The notes under the pieces are model-generated. The model made no database searches, was not told the DNA's origin, and worked only from the letters and a program-made list of their open reading frames with translations. Below are positions 1 through 10,423 of a stretch of 64,000 nucleotides of DNA, piece after piece. Every line of letters begins with the position of its first letter. Position 1 is the first letter of the stretch. The position numbers and the translations under genes were made by a program. This stretch comes from Takakia lepidozioides. Its lineage: Eukaryota; Streptophyta; Takakiopsida; Takakiales; Takakiaceae. The stretch covers positions 1,922,001 through 1,986,000 of the forward strand of contig CM060734.1 in the NCBI GenBank assembly GCA_030704615.1, written 5' to 3'.

Positions 1-2379
1 GGTGGTTGCCATCTATGACTCATGTGTAGCAAGAGGGGAGTGGGTGTATTGGCATGATACTAGTGGGTTGCGAACCAATAGTTGTGGACAAAGCTCGTTG
101 GCACTTATCGATGGTTATTTGCATTAGGTGGACTTCGCAGATGTAGAGACACTTTCCAGCCTTCAGGTCATAAGTTTTCTGGATGACAATCGATTGTTTA
201 TTGAAGCCCCACTCCTTCTGCAAGCACCGCTCAAGGCAAAGTTCCATGTAGACGTCAGGAGATCCTTGGAGCTATACAGCCAAGCAGCAACCACCAAGGC
301 CATTAATTTGTTGGTGCATATTCACATCATTTAGGAGTTTTTGTGTCTCTAACAAGAACCCCCTGTCTGTCATAATCATACCTTGAGAAGTTCGGCATCA
401 ACATAATTTGTTGCTAGCTACTAGTAGTGTCTAAGTTCCTGTTCTTGGGGATCCCATAGAGCAATACACCATGTCCAGTAGATAACAAATCACAGGAAGG
501 CATATAACCTGATCCACTGTCAGGCTTACCCAACGTTGCCAACACTGACATCAACCAATGTCAAGAAGATATCCCCTACTCTGCTAGAAAGTTCGTCCTT
601 CATATGTACAGCAGTTTGCGAAACAGAACATTTGTGAGAGGATCATCAATTACCTCAAGTGGGTCAGTTGATGCCAACACGAAGGACGAGTGAGCTCATA
701 ATAAGCAGTTCGATGGACTCTTGAGGCTCCATAATCTGTTCACTTAGCCCTCCAACAGCAGAGTAACTCACATTCCTTGCGTCCTCGCATGGGCCTTGAG
801 AACTAAAGAATGTTCGAAGTACATGCTCGAGGGGATTATCAAACATGATCTGCAAGTTTCTGGTTATACCTCAATCCCACCTCAATAACTCCTCGGACCA
901 CAGATCTCTCTAGCTACACATACTTGACTTCAGAACTAGGTCCTAAGTACCACCCAGTCAGGAATTCCCAATGAGACGTTTAAACCATAGTACGATGTCC
1001 GATGATCTGCATGCCAAATTTCCTGCCATGAGCACCAAAAAGGTGTGTAGATTCATCCGACACTACTGTAAGTACATGGAGTGCCGTCAACTTTCTTCTA
1101 TGGTAAATGACATGTGAGGTAGCGTTGGTTGTGGATGCACCAAGTGATTTTGGTCAAAGCACATCACGTGCTCCACACATGAGGAGAGTGGTACTGATCC
1201 AACACAGGCAGTCTGAAAAGCCAAGCTAAAGCAACTGCGCTCTTCAGGTGGTGCTCAGTACACCGCAGGAACCAATATTCAGCAGGTATGAATTTTTCCT
1301 GGATTAAGATTTGATAATGTCCAATAGAGTGAGGGGAGAGAGATGGTGAGTGCAGAGTTAAGCCACATTTGCTTGAAGAATGGATGCTAACAATATGCCT
1401 TTATTGCATTTAGGTGAAGTGTTCCATTGTTATTTATTAAGGGAATGGTTGGGAAGCGTTGTAGATTTTGAGATGGTCATTTTTAACTCACAGTTGTGGG
1501 TATTTTGGACTTGCAGGCAGTGGGTAGAGTGGTGGATGAGCAGCACATGGAGAGAGGTCTGCACATGGAAGATCAATGTCAAGTCCATATCAGCCCCTAT
1601 GCCCAGTTATATTGCTTCCCCTTGTGCTCAATACCTCTACATTCTTTTGTACTGGAACCAAAGACTGATTGAAAAGCACATGGACAGAGGTCTGCACAGG
1701 AAGATCACTACCAAGTCCATATTAGCCCATACGCAAGTCACCACTTGTAGCAGACCTCTAACCTGCTTCATGACTGGTGATTCCCTTGTTCCTCAGATGT
1801 GGGAATCATGCAGAACATAATTCATCAACTAAGTTCTTTAAATCTTCCTCTTTGTTGCGGGATACTCAGATTGCAAACAACACGAGCAAAATGAAAACAC
1901 GGGGCTATGAAAAGAAGTAAGCAGATCGGATGGTCGTCCAGGACCATATTCAAATTCCAAAAGCTGCAAGAAATGGAAAACAACAAAATGCAGGTCAACT
2001 TCTCATGTATCCAGGTTTTGCCGTGGACTCACTCACTCAATCACTGAGATTTAAATTAACTTAAGTCTGCAATATGACTGGTTACTCAAAATTTGGTTCT
2101 CAGTGTGAGTAAAATTGATTAAATTGATGTCTCTAAACCGAAACTCTAGGTCAAATAGATATAAAAGCTGGTTTAAGGCACTGTGTACTGGAGAAAAACC
2201 AACCACCACAGTCACAAAGGTCTAGATCGGCCACATCCTAAAGCATCGACTGCCTGTTTCGCAGCTGTTGAATGGCTTCTAGTGGGTTTGGCACAATCAC
2301 GTCTGGATACTTCTGCTTAAAATCCTACAAATGCACAAGCACCAGATCAGCAACATGGCCAAAGAGTAAGTGAATTGGA
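1..2379. other. Unrecognised region left of the MULE
   Basis: No gene is supported in this 2.4-kb stretch. Reading frames on both strands are short and broken by stops. The minus strand of 1-900 has several medium-length open stretches that could be very old coding sequence, but no motif can be named. The only structure seen is a diverged tandem duplication near 1542-1740, listed separately. The stretch ends in the 9-bp target duplication of the neighbouring Mutator-like element. Confidence 0.5.
1542..1740. repeat. Diverged tandem duplication (about 65 bp, two copies)
   Basis: The segment at 1542-1612 (starting agcacatggagagaggtctg) recurs at 1675-1740 (starting agcacatggacagaggtctg). They share aagtccatat and further blocks, with scattered substitutions. 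The copies are separated by about 60 bp of unrelated sequence. It looks like an old local duplication with no coding signal. Confidence 0.7.
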
Positions 2380-2388
2380 CTCCCAATG
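2380..2388. repeat. MULE target-site duplication, left copy
   Basis: CTCCCAATG directly precedes the left terminal inverted repeat. The identical 9-mer at 7951-7959 directly follows the right one. A 9-bp duplication is the signature of Mutator-superfamily insertion. Confidence 0.88.
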
Positions 2389-2470
2389 GAGGTTTACTAT
2401 TTCATGAGCAGAAACCATGAGCCATGAGCCATGAGCCGCATGAGCCGCATGAGCGGTGAGCCGAAGTCTA
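2389..2470 (+). repeat. MULE left terminal inverted repeat with CATGAGC array
   Basis: The outer 21 bases match the reverse complement of the right end at about 17 positions. The inner part consists of reiterated CATGAGC/ATGAGCC units, mirrored at 7890-7950 by GCTCATG units. More single copies occur at about 2484, 2622 and 2641. Such reiterated motifs are candidate transposase-binding sites (inference). Confidence 0.8.
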
Positions 2471-2529
2471 AGATACGCGGATTTCATGAGCGGACTCCTC
2501 CAAATTTGGAAATGCGGCAGATTAAACAA

Positions 2530-3241
2530 GTATTAAAATAATAGTTTTTTTATTTGACATTGCCGTTTTTGGACGTTCCAGATCATGTAATGCGGCGAAG
2601 ATATGTCGTCAGTAACAAGTCCGCTCATGGTTTTATAGATCCGCTCATGGAAATAAGTGACCGTGCAACGGGAAATCCAGTATACCACTGCAAAAGGACG
2701 TCGCATACTGGCCTGTATAGAGTATTCCGCGGTTTTACATGCCTTAACATTGGAATGAAGCTGACCCTTTTGCCGCGATTGAACCAATGGAGTCTGCACC
2801 AATACAGTCTGCAGTACTTCACAATTCTGTCTTCTTCGGGTATTCGGCGGGAAAGGTTTGCAACTGAACTGGGAAATAAGGTGCCGCATTAGGGTTTGCA
2901 CGTGCGAAATTTTGGAGCGGTTTGGTGTTGGCGAAGGCCGCCTCTACCAGTACCTACGACGATACTTGGAAATGCAGCACCGCATTTCCTTGTCGGAGGT
3001 CGAATGAGGAAAGCAAGATTTCGGAAAGCAGAAAAACATGAACCCTCCAACATACAAAAATACATGCACGTGGAAACAAGTGAACGATATAGTAATATCT
3101 TAGTTCGAGCAAAACAGGTTACTGGTAGGCAAGACATATGTCGGACCTTTCTGTGGCCAGAGTCTGAGGTACTGGCAGCAGTACAGTTCTACTATCCGAA
3201 AAAGGATGGGCGTACCATTGTATGGGGACCGCAAGCCAAGC
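2530..3241. other. MULE interior without a recognised gene
   Basis: About 700 bp between the left inverted repeat and the transposase 3' end. Open frames exist on both strands (for example 2896-3312 on the plus strand), but none shows a known motif. The stretch contains dispersed copies of the element's GGAAATGC(G/A)GC / CCGCATTTCC motif near 2510, 2590, 2970 and 2880, so it may be regulatory or structural rather than coding. Confidence 0.45.
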
Positions 3242-5530
3242 TCACTGGTCCCCTGGATCCATATTCAGAAGAGTGTGAACCTCCTGGGGGCTCAACCCTG
3301 GTGCATGTATGAAGTGATGAGTTGTGGAATTACAACGGAGTCTCTTTAGGTACACATAGTACAAATGCTTGCAAGGGCAGTATGATGCCCCCTTGTTCGC
3401 CATGATCTGGAAGTCGGTGCAATTGCAGGTGGGTAATTCTGAAATGGTGATGGTGTACACCTCATTGCGAACAGCTGAGCCCGCCGTGGCCATCTGATAC
3501 ACACGCCCGAATCCTGGTGGGGGCACTTCTGTCGAGCTCTGGATTGTACAGTTCATCCGAAGTGCATTCCCCATCCTTGTCTCGTTCACTTTTGAGGGAG
3601 GTCGCCGCCTCTTCGGTTTCCCCCAACGGTGTGTAGGATGCTTAGAGCTGTCGTGTCCCATTGTTCTTGCTCTCACAGGGGTCGGTGGTGGAGGCTGTGG
3701 AAGCGGAAATGGTTCTCTGGGGACGTCAGTGCGCTGCACCATCCGAAATCCTGCGGCGGTAAGGGCGTCGGCCTCAACTTGACTCAGATCGCAGCCTGGT
3801 TCCACCGGCCACACCGGGGGAGCCTCTGGCATTGTTTGTATGCCGTACTTGGGCTTTCCATACACGCAAGTCATAATGTCGTGCCTGCAGAACTAGAACT
3901 GGGTGGTTGTCGCCTCCGCAAACTTTGCATGGACAAATCTTCCTGTAAAAGTAGGAGCAGGGACAGCCCCATCTGGATTCCTCCTTATCATCTCTAAACA
4001 ACGTTGCCGTGTATCCACACGAATTGCGGAACACCTTCCTCGAAACGACGGCTTTGTGCGAGCAATTCTCAGATTGGTTGTCTCCACTGCACCTAACGTG
4101 TTCCACCAAGCCTCGATGATAGCAAACTTAACCTCCGCGTCATCAAATGTGGGTGCATCCTTCCACGCCGTACAAAGGACACGGTGTTCAGCCTGGAATG
4201 AGCTAGCAACAAATTTGGTAGTGTAGTGGGATAGACTCTGCATCCAATGGAATCCACAGGATCTCTCTTTCCCCTCCATTGGAACATTGGGGTCCTCACC
4301 GTACACACGCTGCACCGCTGCCCAGTTGGCCTGAGCGTTGCCTGCCATGAATCCCCTGAAATTGGGCTCTGGCAATCCCGCCCTTGCCATCTGCTCGTTT
4401 ATGCCCTCCCACAGATGCATCTTGGACTGTGTGTCCTCCCCTTTCATCTCGCAGATTGCAATCGTCATGAGCCTCTTGGAGTGATAGTCATAAACATGCG
4501 CACCCATAGTCACCCACTGATGGTTTGTAATTCGCTTGATGTGATCAAACATCACCCAAGCATTCGACAAGTTTCCAGTTGTCATGCGAGTGACCAAGTC
4601 GACTCCACTCCCAGGCCCACACGTCGACATTTTGAAAATGTAACAACGATCGGATTCGCTGCCTTGCCCTGGAAACCTGCTACCTTGGATGTAGTCATAT
4701 CCAGTCATTCGTTTCACCTCCAGGATTGAGTACATGTCCGACCCCCTGCCGAACTCCTGCTTGCAAGATACGATGTGATTCCGCACATTCGGACTACAAA
4801 CGTGCGAGACGGACTCCAAGAGGTCACGCATCTCGTCTTCGGTCAAGGGCTCTCGGTCGGAACCATCTTCAGACATGATTTTGCCAAGAGCAATCTTATG
4901 GGCTGCCTTCAGCTGAATCTGCTTTGGTCTGGCTCCGGGGCTCAATTTCACCTCCTCTTTTATGATGTCGTGTGCTTCCTACACAGCCTCACGCATGTTG
5001 CCTCTCACCAAGGGGTGGCAGTGGACCCCAACGTGTATGCAAGCTCTAGTCAAGTCCGGGAGCAAATGGATAACGTAATATTGCTTGGCTCTGCACATGG
5101 ACATGCACGTCGGTGGTTCTTTGCAATGTGCACACTTGAAAGAACCCGTAGGAGCTTGGCTGGAGACAATGAATGGATGATGCGTTGTGCCAGTCCAATC
5201 CGTCTCGTTTCTCCGCCCTCCTTTGGAGAGAAAGTGGAAGTAGGTGGGATTGAGGCACCTCAGCTTCCCCGCACAGAGGACATATCGTACACGAACACCA
5301 TCAGCAATTTTCGTGCTACTGGTCTTCGTCACACACCAGTCGCCGCATTTGCAATGCCAACCTCGTTGTCTGTCCAATTTATAGACCCGTGTTGGTATTT
5401 CGTGTACCTGGACGGAAATGATGCACCGCATTTCATTGTCCGACACTGAAATGCGGTTCATACATTTCCATGTCGGCATGGAAATTTGGCACCGCATTTC
5501 CTTGTCCGACATGGAAATGCGCCACCGCAT
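3242..5530 (-). pseudogene. MULE transposase, one frame with two internal TAG stops
   Basis: Three consecutive open segments (5530-4979, 4951-3893, 3874-3242) lie in the same minus-strand frame, split only by TAG at 4981-4979 and TAG at 3895-3893; read through they span roughly 760 residues. The N-terminal segment has a Cys/His-rich zinc-binding module (WHCKCGDW, then CAHC and HVGVHCH), like the FLYWCH/GCM-type domains of some MULE transposases. The middle segment holds the core (FRGFMAGNAQANWAAVQRVY, then CGFHWMQSL); related proteins usually have Asp where this copy has Gly in FMAGNAQ, so a catalytic residue may be lost. The C-terminal segment carries a SWIM zinc finger (CNCTDFQ ... CPCKHLYYV). 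The true start is uncertain because the first 40 codons run through the palindromic repeat array. DNA cleavage and joining in the nucleus is the family role. Confidence 0.82.
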
Positions 5531-5560
5531 TTCGATGCCGACATGGCGTTACTCTGGTAT
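5410..5560. repeat. Palindromic array of ATGCGG / CCGCAT motifs
   Basis: At least three closely spaced copies of a head-to-head unit combining GGAAATGCGG with ACCGCATTTCC and spaced by TTGTCCGACATGG-like sequence. Related single units sit at about 2970-2995 and 6648-6672, all inside the MULE. The array lies upstream of the transposase start, between it and the minus-strand cargo ORF. It may act in transposase binding or promoter control (inference). Confidence 0.7.
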
Positions 5561-5789
5561 ATTCTTGACACATGACTCACATACCGGTTACTCTGCTATA
5601 TTCATCCGGACAGACACATTGTAGAAATGAGACATCAAATTGTAAACAGTGGGCCAATTCCGACAGTTATTCAACAGAATGAAACACAATCACACAGAAG
5701 TGAGGTACGATGGGTTTATTGATCGGACACGATGTCTCACATTTACCAACTGCAGACAAAACTAAGCCCTTCCTCCTTCTATATGGGCT

Positions 5790-6491
5790 TCACCAAGTCG
5801 ACGGAACTTCGATACCCTTGAAAACAAGCTCATCACTACTGCGGCACCTCGAGGTAAACTGCAATTCGGTCGTTATGCTGCCCTTGCTGGAGCCGACGAC
5901 AATGTCATGTCCATCAATGATACCACCATCATACATTGACAAGGTCACTGTGGGCCTCATGTGCCTGTGCGATTCGTCTTCGCAACTCAGCCGAATGTCT
6001 CCATACACTGGAAGAGCGGAGTGATCTGCACGTATATAGTTTTCCCCGGTGCCGTCCTCCCTGGTCCACTGGCAGCAGTTCCAGCGCCAAAGCGAGGCCG
6101 TGCGTGATCTGTCCGGCATCCCTTTCCAGCTTGGTATATCGAGGTCAACAATTTTCAGGACCCACGGACCGCATTGACCCTCGCCCTCACCTCGCTCAAA
6201 GCGGTAATAGCCCTCTAGATACTCCATTGCGCGCAAAGACTCTTGCTTGATTCCAGCAGCGTCTGTGAAAACAGAGAGCCAGACAATGATGTCTCCCGAT
6301 TCTGGTTTGAACATAGCATAATCGTGGCCATGATAAGGGCAGTCGGCTGGATTTCGGCGGCACGACATCCTTGAAAAAGAGTAGCGGAGTACGCTCAATG
6401 ACATCAGCTCCCGGATGGAGGAGGAGCAGCGCGGTGGCTGGAAAAAGTTCAAGCTAACGCTGCAATTCCTCACAAACACTCCAGGGCACAT
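5790..6491 (-). CDS. MULE cargo ORF 1, unknown protein of 233 aa
   Basis: Intact minus-strand ORF from an ATG at 6491 to a stop at 5790. No known domain is recognised. It is clearly paralogous to the plus-strand ORF at 6652-7487: both contain a DCP element, a GDI(I/V)(V/I)W stretch, the motif RWNCC(Q/H)WT, YGDIR, and a C-terminal DGG(I/M)I(D/E)G(H/Q)DIVV. The repeated Cys pair and Trp suggest a compact folded domain. The two copies diverge from a shared spacer around 6500-6650, implying an inverted duplication inside the transposon. Its position within the inverted repeats means it moves with the MULE. It could be a captured host gene or an element-specific accessory; the sequence does not decide. 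Confidence 0.65.
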   Translation of the reverse strand: MCPGVFVRNCSVSLNFFQPPRCSSSIRELMSLSVLRYSFSRMSCRRNPADCPYHGHDYAMFKPESGDIIVWLSVFTDAAGIKQESLRAMEYLEGYYRFERGEGEGQCGPWVLKIVDLDIPSWKGMPDRSRTASLWRWNCCQWTREDGTGENYIRADHSALPVYGDIRLSCEDESHRHMRPTVTLSMYDGGIIDGHDIVVGSSKGSITTELQFTSRCRSSDELVFKGIEVPSTW

Positions 6492-6651
6492 TTAAATTTC
6501 CCCCCTACAGGATCCTGGACCGATGAAGATTGGCTGCTTCATGAATGTAGCCGTTTCAGTTTCCTACCCTGCCATGCAAACTATGGGCACTCACTGCCAG
6601 GTGGGCCGATAGCCACTGGACACGACGAAGTCCATCCCCTCTTCGATGTAA

Positions 6652-7487
6652 ATGCGGCGCCGAATTTCCATCCGGGGGGATGGACTTCGGTGGCAGATCT
6701 CAAACTATAACTTGTTGATGAGAAAGATGTATGGGTTCATCCACCGCCGGCGTGATGAACACATTCCACCTCCGTCGGTGGGTACGTGGGACCCAGATGC
6801 TCCATTATTGGAGGCCGGACTACTCTTCCGCTTCGCATCATTTCCAAAATCTAAGGGCTTCGTAGCTGTCCGCAAGGTCATTGTCATCTGCATCCAAGTC
6901 GTCCTCAGGTCCTCCTTTGCAAGGATGCCATGCTTCCAGAACCGGGACGACTGCCCATTGGAGGCATCGATTATGCAATGTATTCGGCCACATCGGGAGA
7001 CATTGTTATCTGGTACACAGATTATAGAGAAGATACTGGTTCGATTGTGGAAACATTGGTGGCTTTTGAGTATATCCTAGGCCACTACGCCTTCGAGCGG
7101 GGTGACGATCTTGGTCTGAGGAGTCCGTGGCTCCTGCGCATCCTCGATTCCGATTTTCCCAGCTATGACGGTCACCCATGCAGAAGAAGGCGCACTGCTA
7201 TGCTGTTGCGGTGGAACTGCTGCCACTGGACGTGGGTGGACTCCATCGGAGAGACCTATTCTCCTCAAGGAGTGCGCTCCTCTTCTCCATTGTATGGGGA
7301 CATTCGCATTGGTGTGGACGACGAAAACGTGAAGATTTCCATATTCGATGGTGGTATGATTGAAGGGCAGGACATTGTGGTGAACATCACTAGGGGCGGT
7401 ACAACGGCTGCAATCGACTTTACATGGAGGAGCCCCATGACTCATGAGCTAGTTGTGAGAGCAGTCGAAGTCCCATTGACAACGTGA
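6652..7487 (+). pseudogene. MULE cargo ORF 2, paralogue of ORF 1, frameshifted
   Basis: The C-terminal 185 codons (6930-7487) are open and align along their length with cargo ORF 1 (RWNCCHWT, YGDIR, DGGMIEGQDIVV). The homologous N-terminal part (VRKVIV...FARMPC...DDCP) is in another frame, 6652-6960, so reading frame is lost by a one-base indel right after the DCP codons near 6957. Unknown function. It points away from ORF 1, giving a divergent gene pair. Because the conserved residues continue straight across the frame change, the shift looks recent, or is a sequencing error. Confidence 0.65.
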
Positions 7488-7889
7488 CTTGTATTCAGTA
7501 GGCACGGGGCTAAAGATTTGATTGCACAATCAGCACAGTAGACGTGCTTCAAATGCAATTCATGTGGATCAATAAAAACCTCATTGTGCCCTCTTTTTAT
7601 TCTATTCTGTGTCCATCGTTCCCAGAATGCGTCATTGCTCATTTCGTTTGGGATTGGGAGTGTGGGTGGATTTTGCAAGTGGCTGGTAGGCTGAAATGGG
7701 CCCCCATTGTACAGAGCAGTACCACCCTACCATTCGCGAAACATTGCCTTTCAATATATAATTCTAAATAACATTGCCGAACCTCCTTCATCGGGAGGTC
7801 GTTCTCCCCCTATGACCGTGGCACCCTAAACCCTATTCCCGCGGACACTCATTTCCGGAAAATAGTGTTGCTCATGTTTTTTTCCACAC
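7488..7889. other. MULE interior, right side, no gene seen
   Basis: About 400 bp between the end of cargo ORF 2 and the right inverted repeat. AT-rich with an AATAAA at about 7570 that could serve as polyadenylation signal for cargo ORF 2. No other structure recognised. Confidence 0.4.
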
Positions 7890-7950
7890 TTACGACTCTG
7901 CTCATGGCTCATGCCGCTCATGGCTCATGGCTCATGAAATAGCAGCCCCC
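7890..7950 (-). repeat. MULE right terminal inverted repeat
   Basis: Reverse complement of the left terminus: several GCTCATG heptamers, then GCTCATGAAATAG, then the outer G/C-rich end. Confidence 0.8.
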
Positions 7951-7959
7951 CTCCCAATG
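7951..7959. repeat. MULE target-site duplication, right copy
   Basis: A second perfect copy of CTCCCAATG, abutting the right terminal inverted repeat. Confidence 0.88.
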
Positions 7960-8334
7960 TACCCATTTACATGCTTAATCCTAAAGCAGTCACTGTATCC
8001 ACAGCCTCAAAATATGTACATAGCCTCGGCCTACAACTTTTATGTTGTATGCACCCATTTAGCAAAGGTTCCTGGGAGCTATACTTGAGGCCAGGAAAAC
8101 CACCCGGCGCCTACACAGCCTGCAAACCACATTCCTCTAGGTAGGACAATAGCGACATAGCCTCCCTACAATGGAGTAGTGTAGTCCGTATCTTTGTACC
8201 ATTATTTGGGCACTTTTCTTAGGCAACTAGAATGTCAAAAAGAGAGTAAGAAGAAACATACAAACAAGTCTCAGAATTTTCTCCATACTTACAAGGTGAA
8301 GGTAGCCAAAAAAGAGGCCCTGATTCGATTTGTT
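7960..8334. other. Spacer between MULE and zinc-finger gene
   Basis: No coding or repeat signal recognised. It should contain the 3' untranslated region of the minus-strand zinc-finger gene that ends at 8335. Confidence 0.4.
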
Positions 8335-10057
8335 CTACATTCCTTCCTCTTCATCATCATCATGCTCCTCCTCCTCCTCCTCCTCCTCCTCCTCGTCTTT
8401 TAATGTTGCTTCATCCTCATCTGCATCGTCGTCATCTGTTTCTTCCTCCTCTCCCTCCTCTTCCTCCTCATCCTCACCATCTTCTGTTTCTTCCTCCTCT
8501 CCCTCATCTCCTCCATCATTGTTTGTCCCTTCTTCATCCTCCGTGTTTGCATTGTCGTCATTGTCTAGTTTCTTGTCTACACAACATGGAAACAAAGTAC
8601 ACGTCTTAGAGTCCAATTTGCATGTTGAATAGAAACATAGCATGAAATATTTGACAAGTGAACACTCACACTTTTCACTTTTCTTGTAGCGCTCGGTCGC
8701 TAAAGCACACGCTTTGGCACGAAGGGGATCCACGAATCTCCACTTCTCTATCTCTGCATTGACGTACGTCTTGACAAACTCTGCCTTTGTCAATGTCAAC
8801 GCCACCGATCTACAAAATATGTCACAAGGGTTAGTTTGAAATCGCACTGATTGGTGAACACATGTACGATACAAACAAGAAGTATGCAAAGGCAGAATAA
8901 TACCTTAGTTTGCAGCTTTCTTCCTCATGGGAGGTTAGCAAGCTGTTTGCCACCTCTTTTCGCACCTTGCGACGAGGCATCTTCCAGTAATCCTTGCCAT
9001 CCCTATAGATTATTTTCAACCATGCCAAGTCTTGCTTGTAACCCCTAATCGGTTTGTACTGAGCAAGTTTTTTCCTCACCCACTTACCAGTCGCATTCGC
9101 ACCCACAATATCATCGAAGGTCTTAGCTGATAAATCACCCCTTCCCCATTTGCGAATCCCGAAGTGGTCGTACACATCTTCATCGAACAATGTTGCCAAC
9201 AATGGTGCTCGCTTGTTCTTGCTTTCCATGGCCATAGAACCACCTTGTGCCATTTCCCACATTCGCTCCGCTTTCAATTTGAACCTGTAACGCGCCTTGT
9301 TGTCGTACACCCTCTTTCTCTTATCTGCATCCCCATAGATCTTCATGTTCATTCTATGGTAGTTCTATTTTCTCTTCTTCCCATCCGTAGGGCGACCAGG
9401 CTTACCTGGAAGGAAGCGAGGACCTCCACACTTTACCACAAGGTGGTTTTGGAAGTTATGTTTGTCCTTCCAACCCATGGAAGGTCCTTCGCCGCAGATC
9501 AAACAAAACCAATGTCCATTCTCCCGTTTGTAGTGCACCCCCTCTTGTGCAGACGATCCACCTAAATAACATAGATAGTGGATGTGTGAAATTAGGCATA
9601 CCAGGGTTTTAGAAATGGAGATTCACCTACATGATGATACCTTTGTAAAGATATTTGTCTCTAGGCATCTATTATACTTCTATGTTAGCACTACACCTAT
9701 CCTGCACATAATGTTGATACCTCTGTACAGAAAAGACACCTTTTAATACCTTTGTGGAAGTAAAGACGTTGCATACAATCCAAGCAATAAAAGAATGAAA
9801 ATGTACTTGAAACTAGGAATCCCCTAGGAGTCCCAAGAGTTGTAAATAAGCATGAACTTACTTCCTTCCCCTCCTAGCACTCCTTGCCCTCCTCTTGTTA
9901 GCGCCAGTTCTGTCGAGGTAACAGAAGTTGGTACGACGTCACTGTTTGCTACAACAGACACAACCAAAGATGAAGGGGCTTCATGACGTCTTGACTTCAC
10001 TTTGATACGCTTCCCTGTTTTGTTGGATCTTCCCATGTTTAGATACCTTCCTGTCTC
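8335..10057 (-). pseudogene. Zinc-finger gene with acidic tail, four exons, one in-frame TAG
   Basis: The gene model joins 10057-9862, 9561-8904, 8809-8670 and 8576-8335 on the minus strand. All junctions are GT-AG and phases agree. The ATG is at 10036, just inside an exon with a pyrimidine-rich acceptor (TTTTTTTCAG), implying an upstream 5' untranslated exon. Exon 1 is basic (KTGKRIKVKSRR, likely nuclear targeting). Exon 2 carries a single Cys/His finger (FCLICGEGPSMGWKDKH, then NHLVVKC) resembling BED/C2H2 fingers, followed by another basic stretch (GRPTDGKKRK). Exon 4 is a long Glu/Asp tract. A TAG at 9367-9365 interrupts exon 2 while the frame continues with protein-like sequence, and no usable intron removes it. 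It is either a nonsense mutation, a sequencing error, or the limit of a truncated product. Function unknown; DNA binding is inferred from the finger. Confidence 0.7.
8340..8560. repeat. Low-complexity GAG/GAT trinucleotide tract (CTC on plus strand)
   Basis: CTC/CTT/ATC-rich triplet repeats on the plus strand encode the acidic tail of the zinc-finger gene on the minus strand. Plus-strand serine- or leucine-rich open frames here are by-products. Confidence 0.85.
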
Positions 10058-10423
10058 CTGAAAAAAACAATGTTGTTTGAAAAGCTCGGTGCTCCGAGCT
10101 CGTAGCACTGGACCCCTATTCCTATCTTCACAAAAAGACAATGTTGTTATAGGGCAGAGAACACACCCTGAAGTTGTCTATTGCTGCCTGCAAGTTCTTG
10201 AGATGTGGCTCTTTTTTTAGCAGATTGGCCAACAACCTAAGCTTGCAGAGACAATAAACACTCAACACTCACACTGACCATCAACCTAAACTTAATTCCA
10301 AGCATTACAGACCAGCCATGACACAAACACTAACCCCTTCACTCCAATTGTTCTTCATGTGTTTTGCTCACAGACTAGTTTACCAGTTAGGGCCTTCTTG
10401 CTCACATCTTCAAAGAATACAAG
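10058..10423. other. Region upstream of the zinc-finger gene
   Basis: Probably the promoter and 5' untranslated exon region of the minus-strand gene. No TATA-like box stands out and no other feature is seen. It ends where a truncated chromovirus LTR begins. Confidence 0.35.

Larger units (their letters stand above)
2389..7950 (-). mobile_element. Mutator-like DNA transposon (MULE), 5.6 kb
   Basis: The element is bounded by a perfect 9-bp direct repeat CTCCCAATG (2380-2388 and 7951-7959), the duplication length typical of Mutator-like elements. Inside lie imperfect terminal inverted repeats sharing CTATTTCATGAGC, followed on both sides by clustered CATGAGC heptamers. It carries a transposase with a C-terminal SWIM zinc finger on the minus strand, plus two divergent paralogous ORFs. 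The transposase has two in-frame stop codons and one cargo ORF is frameshifted, so this copy is probably not autonomous, although the termini and most of the coding sequence are well kept. Confidence 0.9.

Noticed and set aside
1380-1820. 146-codon plus-strand ORF
   Set aside because: It spans the diverged tandem duplication, has unusual composition (many Trp and Cys) and no motif; probably chance.
8330-8632. Plus-strand serine-rich and leucine-rich ORFs
   Set aside because: They are the reverse of the Glu/Asp-rich tail of the minus-strand zinc-finger gene, whose splice sites and phases are consistent.
3893-9367. Alternative genetic code in which TAG is sense
   Set aside because: Several frames are split by TAG, but TAG also ends normal frames (for example 8337-8335), and TAA and TGA break other ORFs equally. 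Mutation and, in element B, context-dependent readthrough explain the data better.
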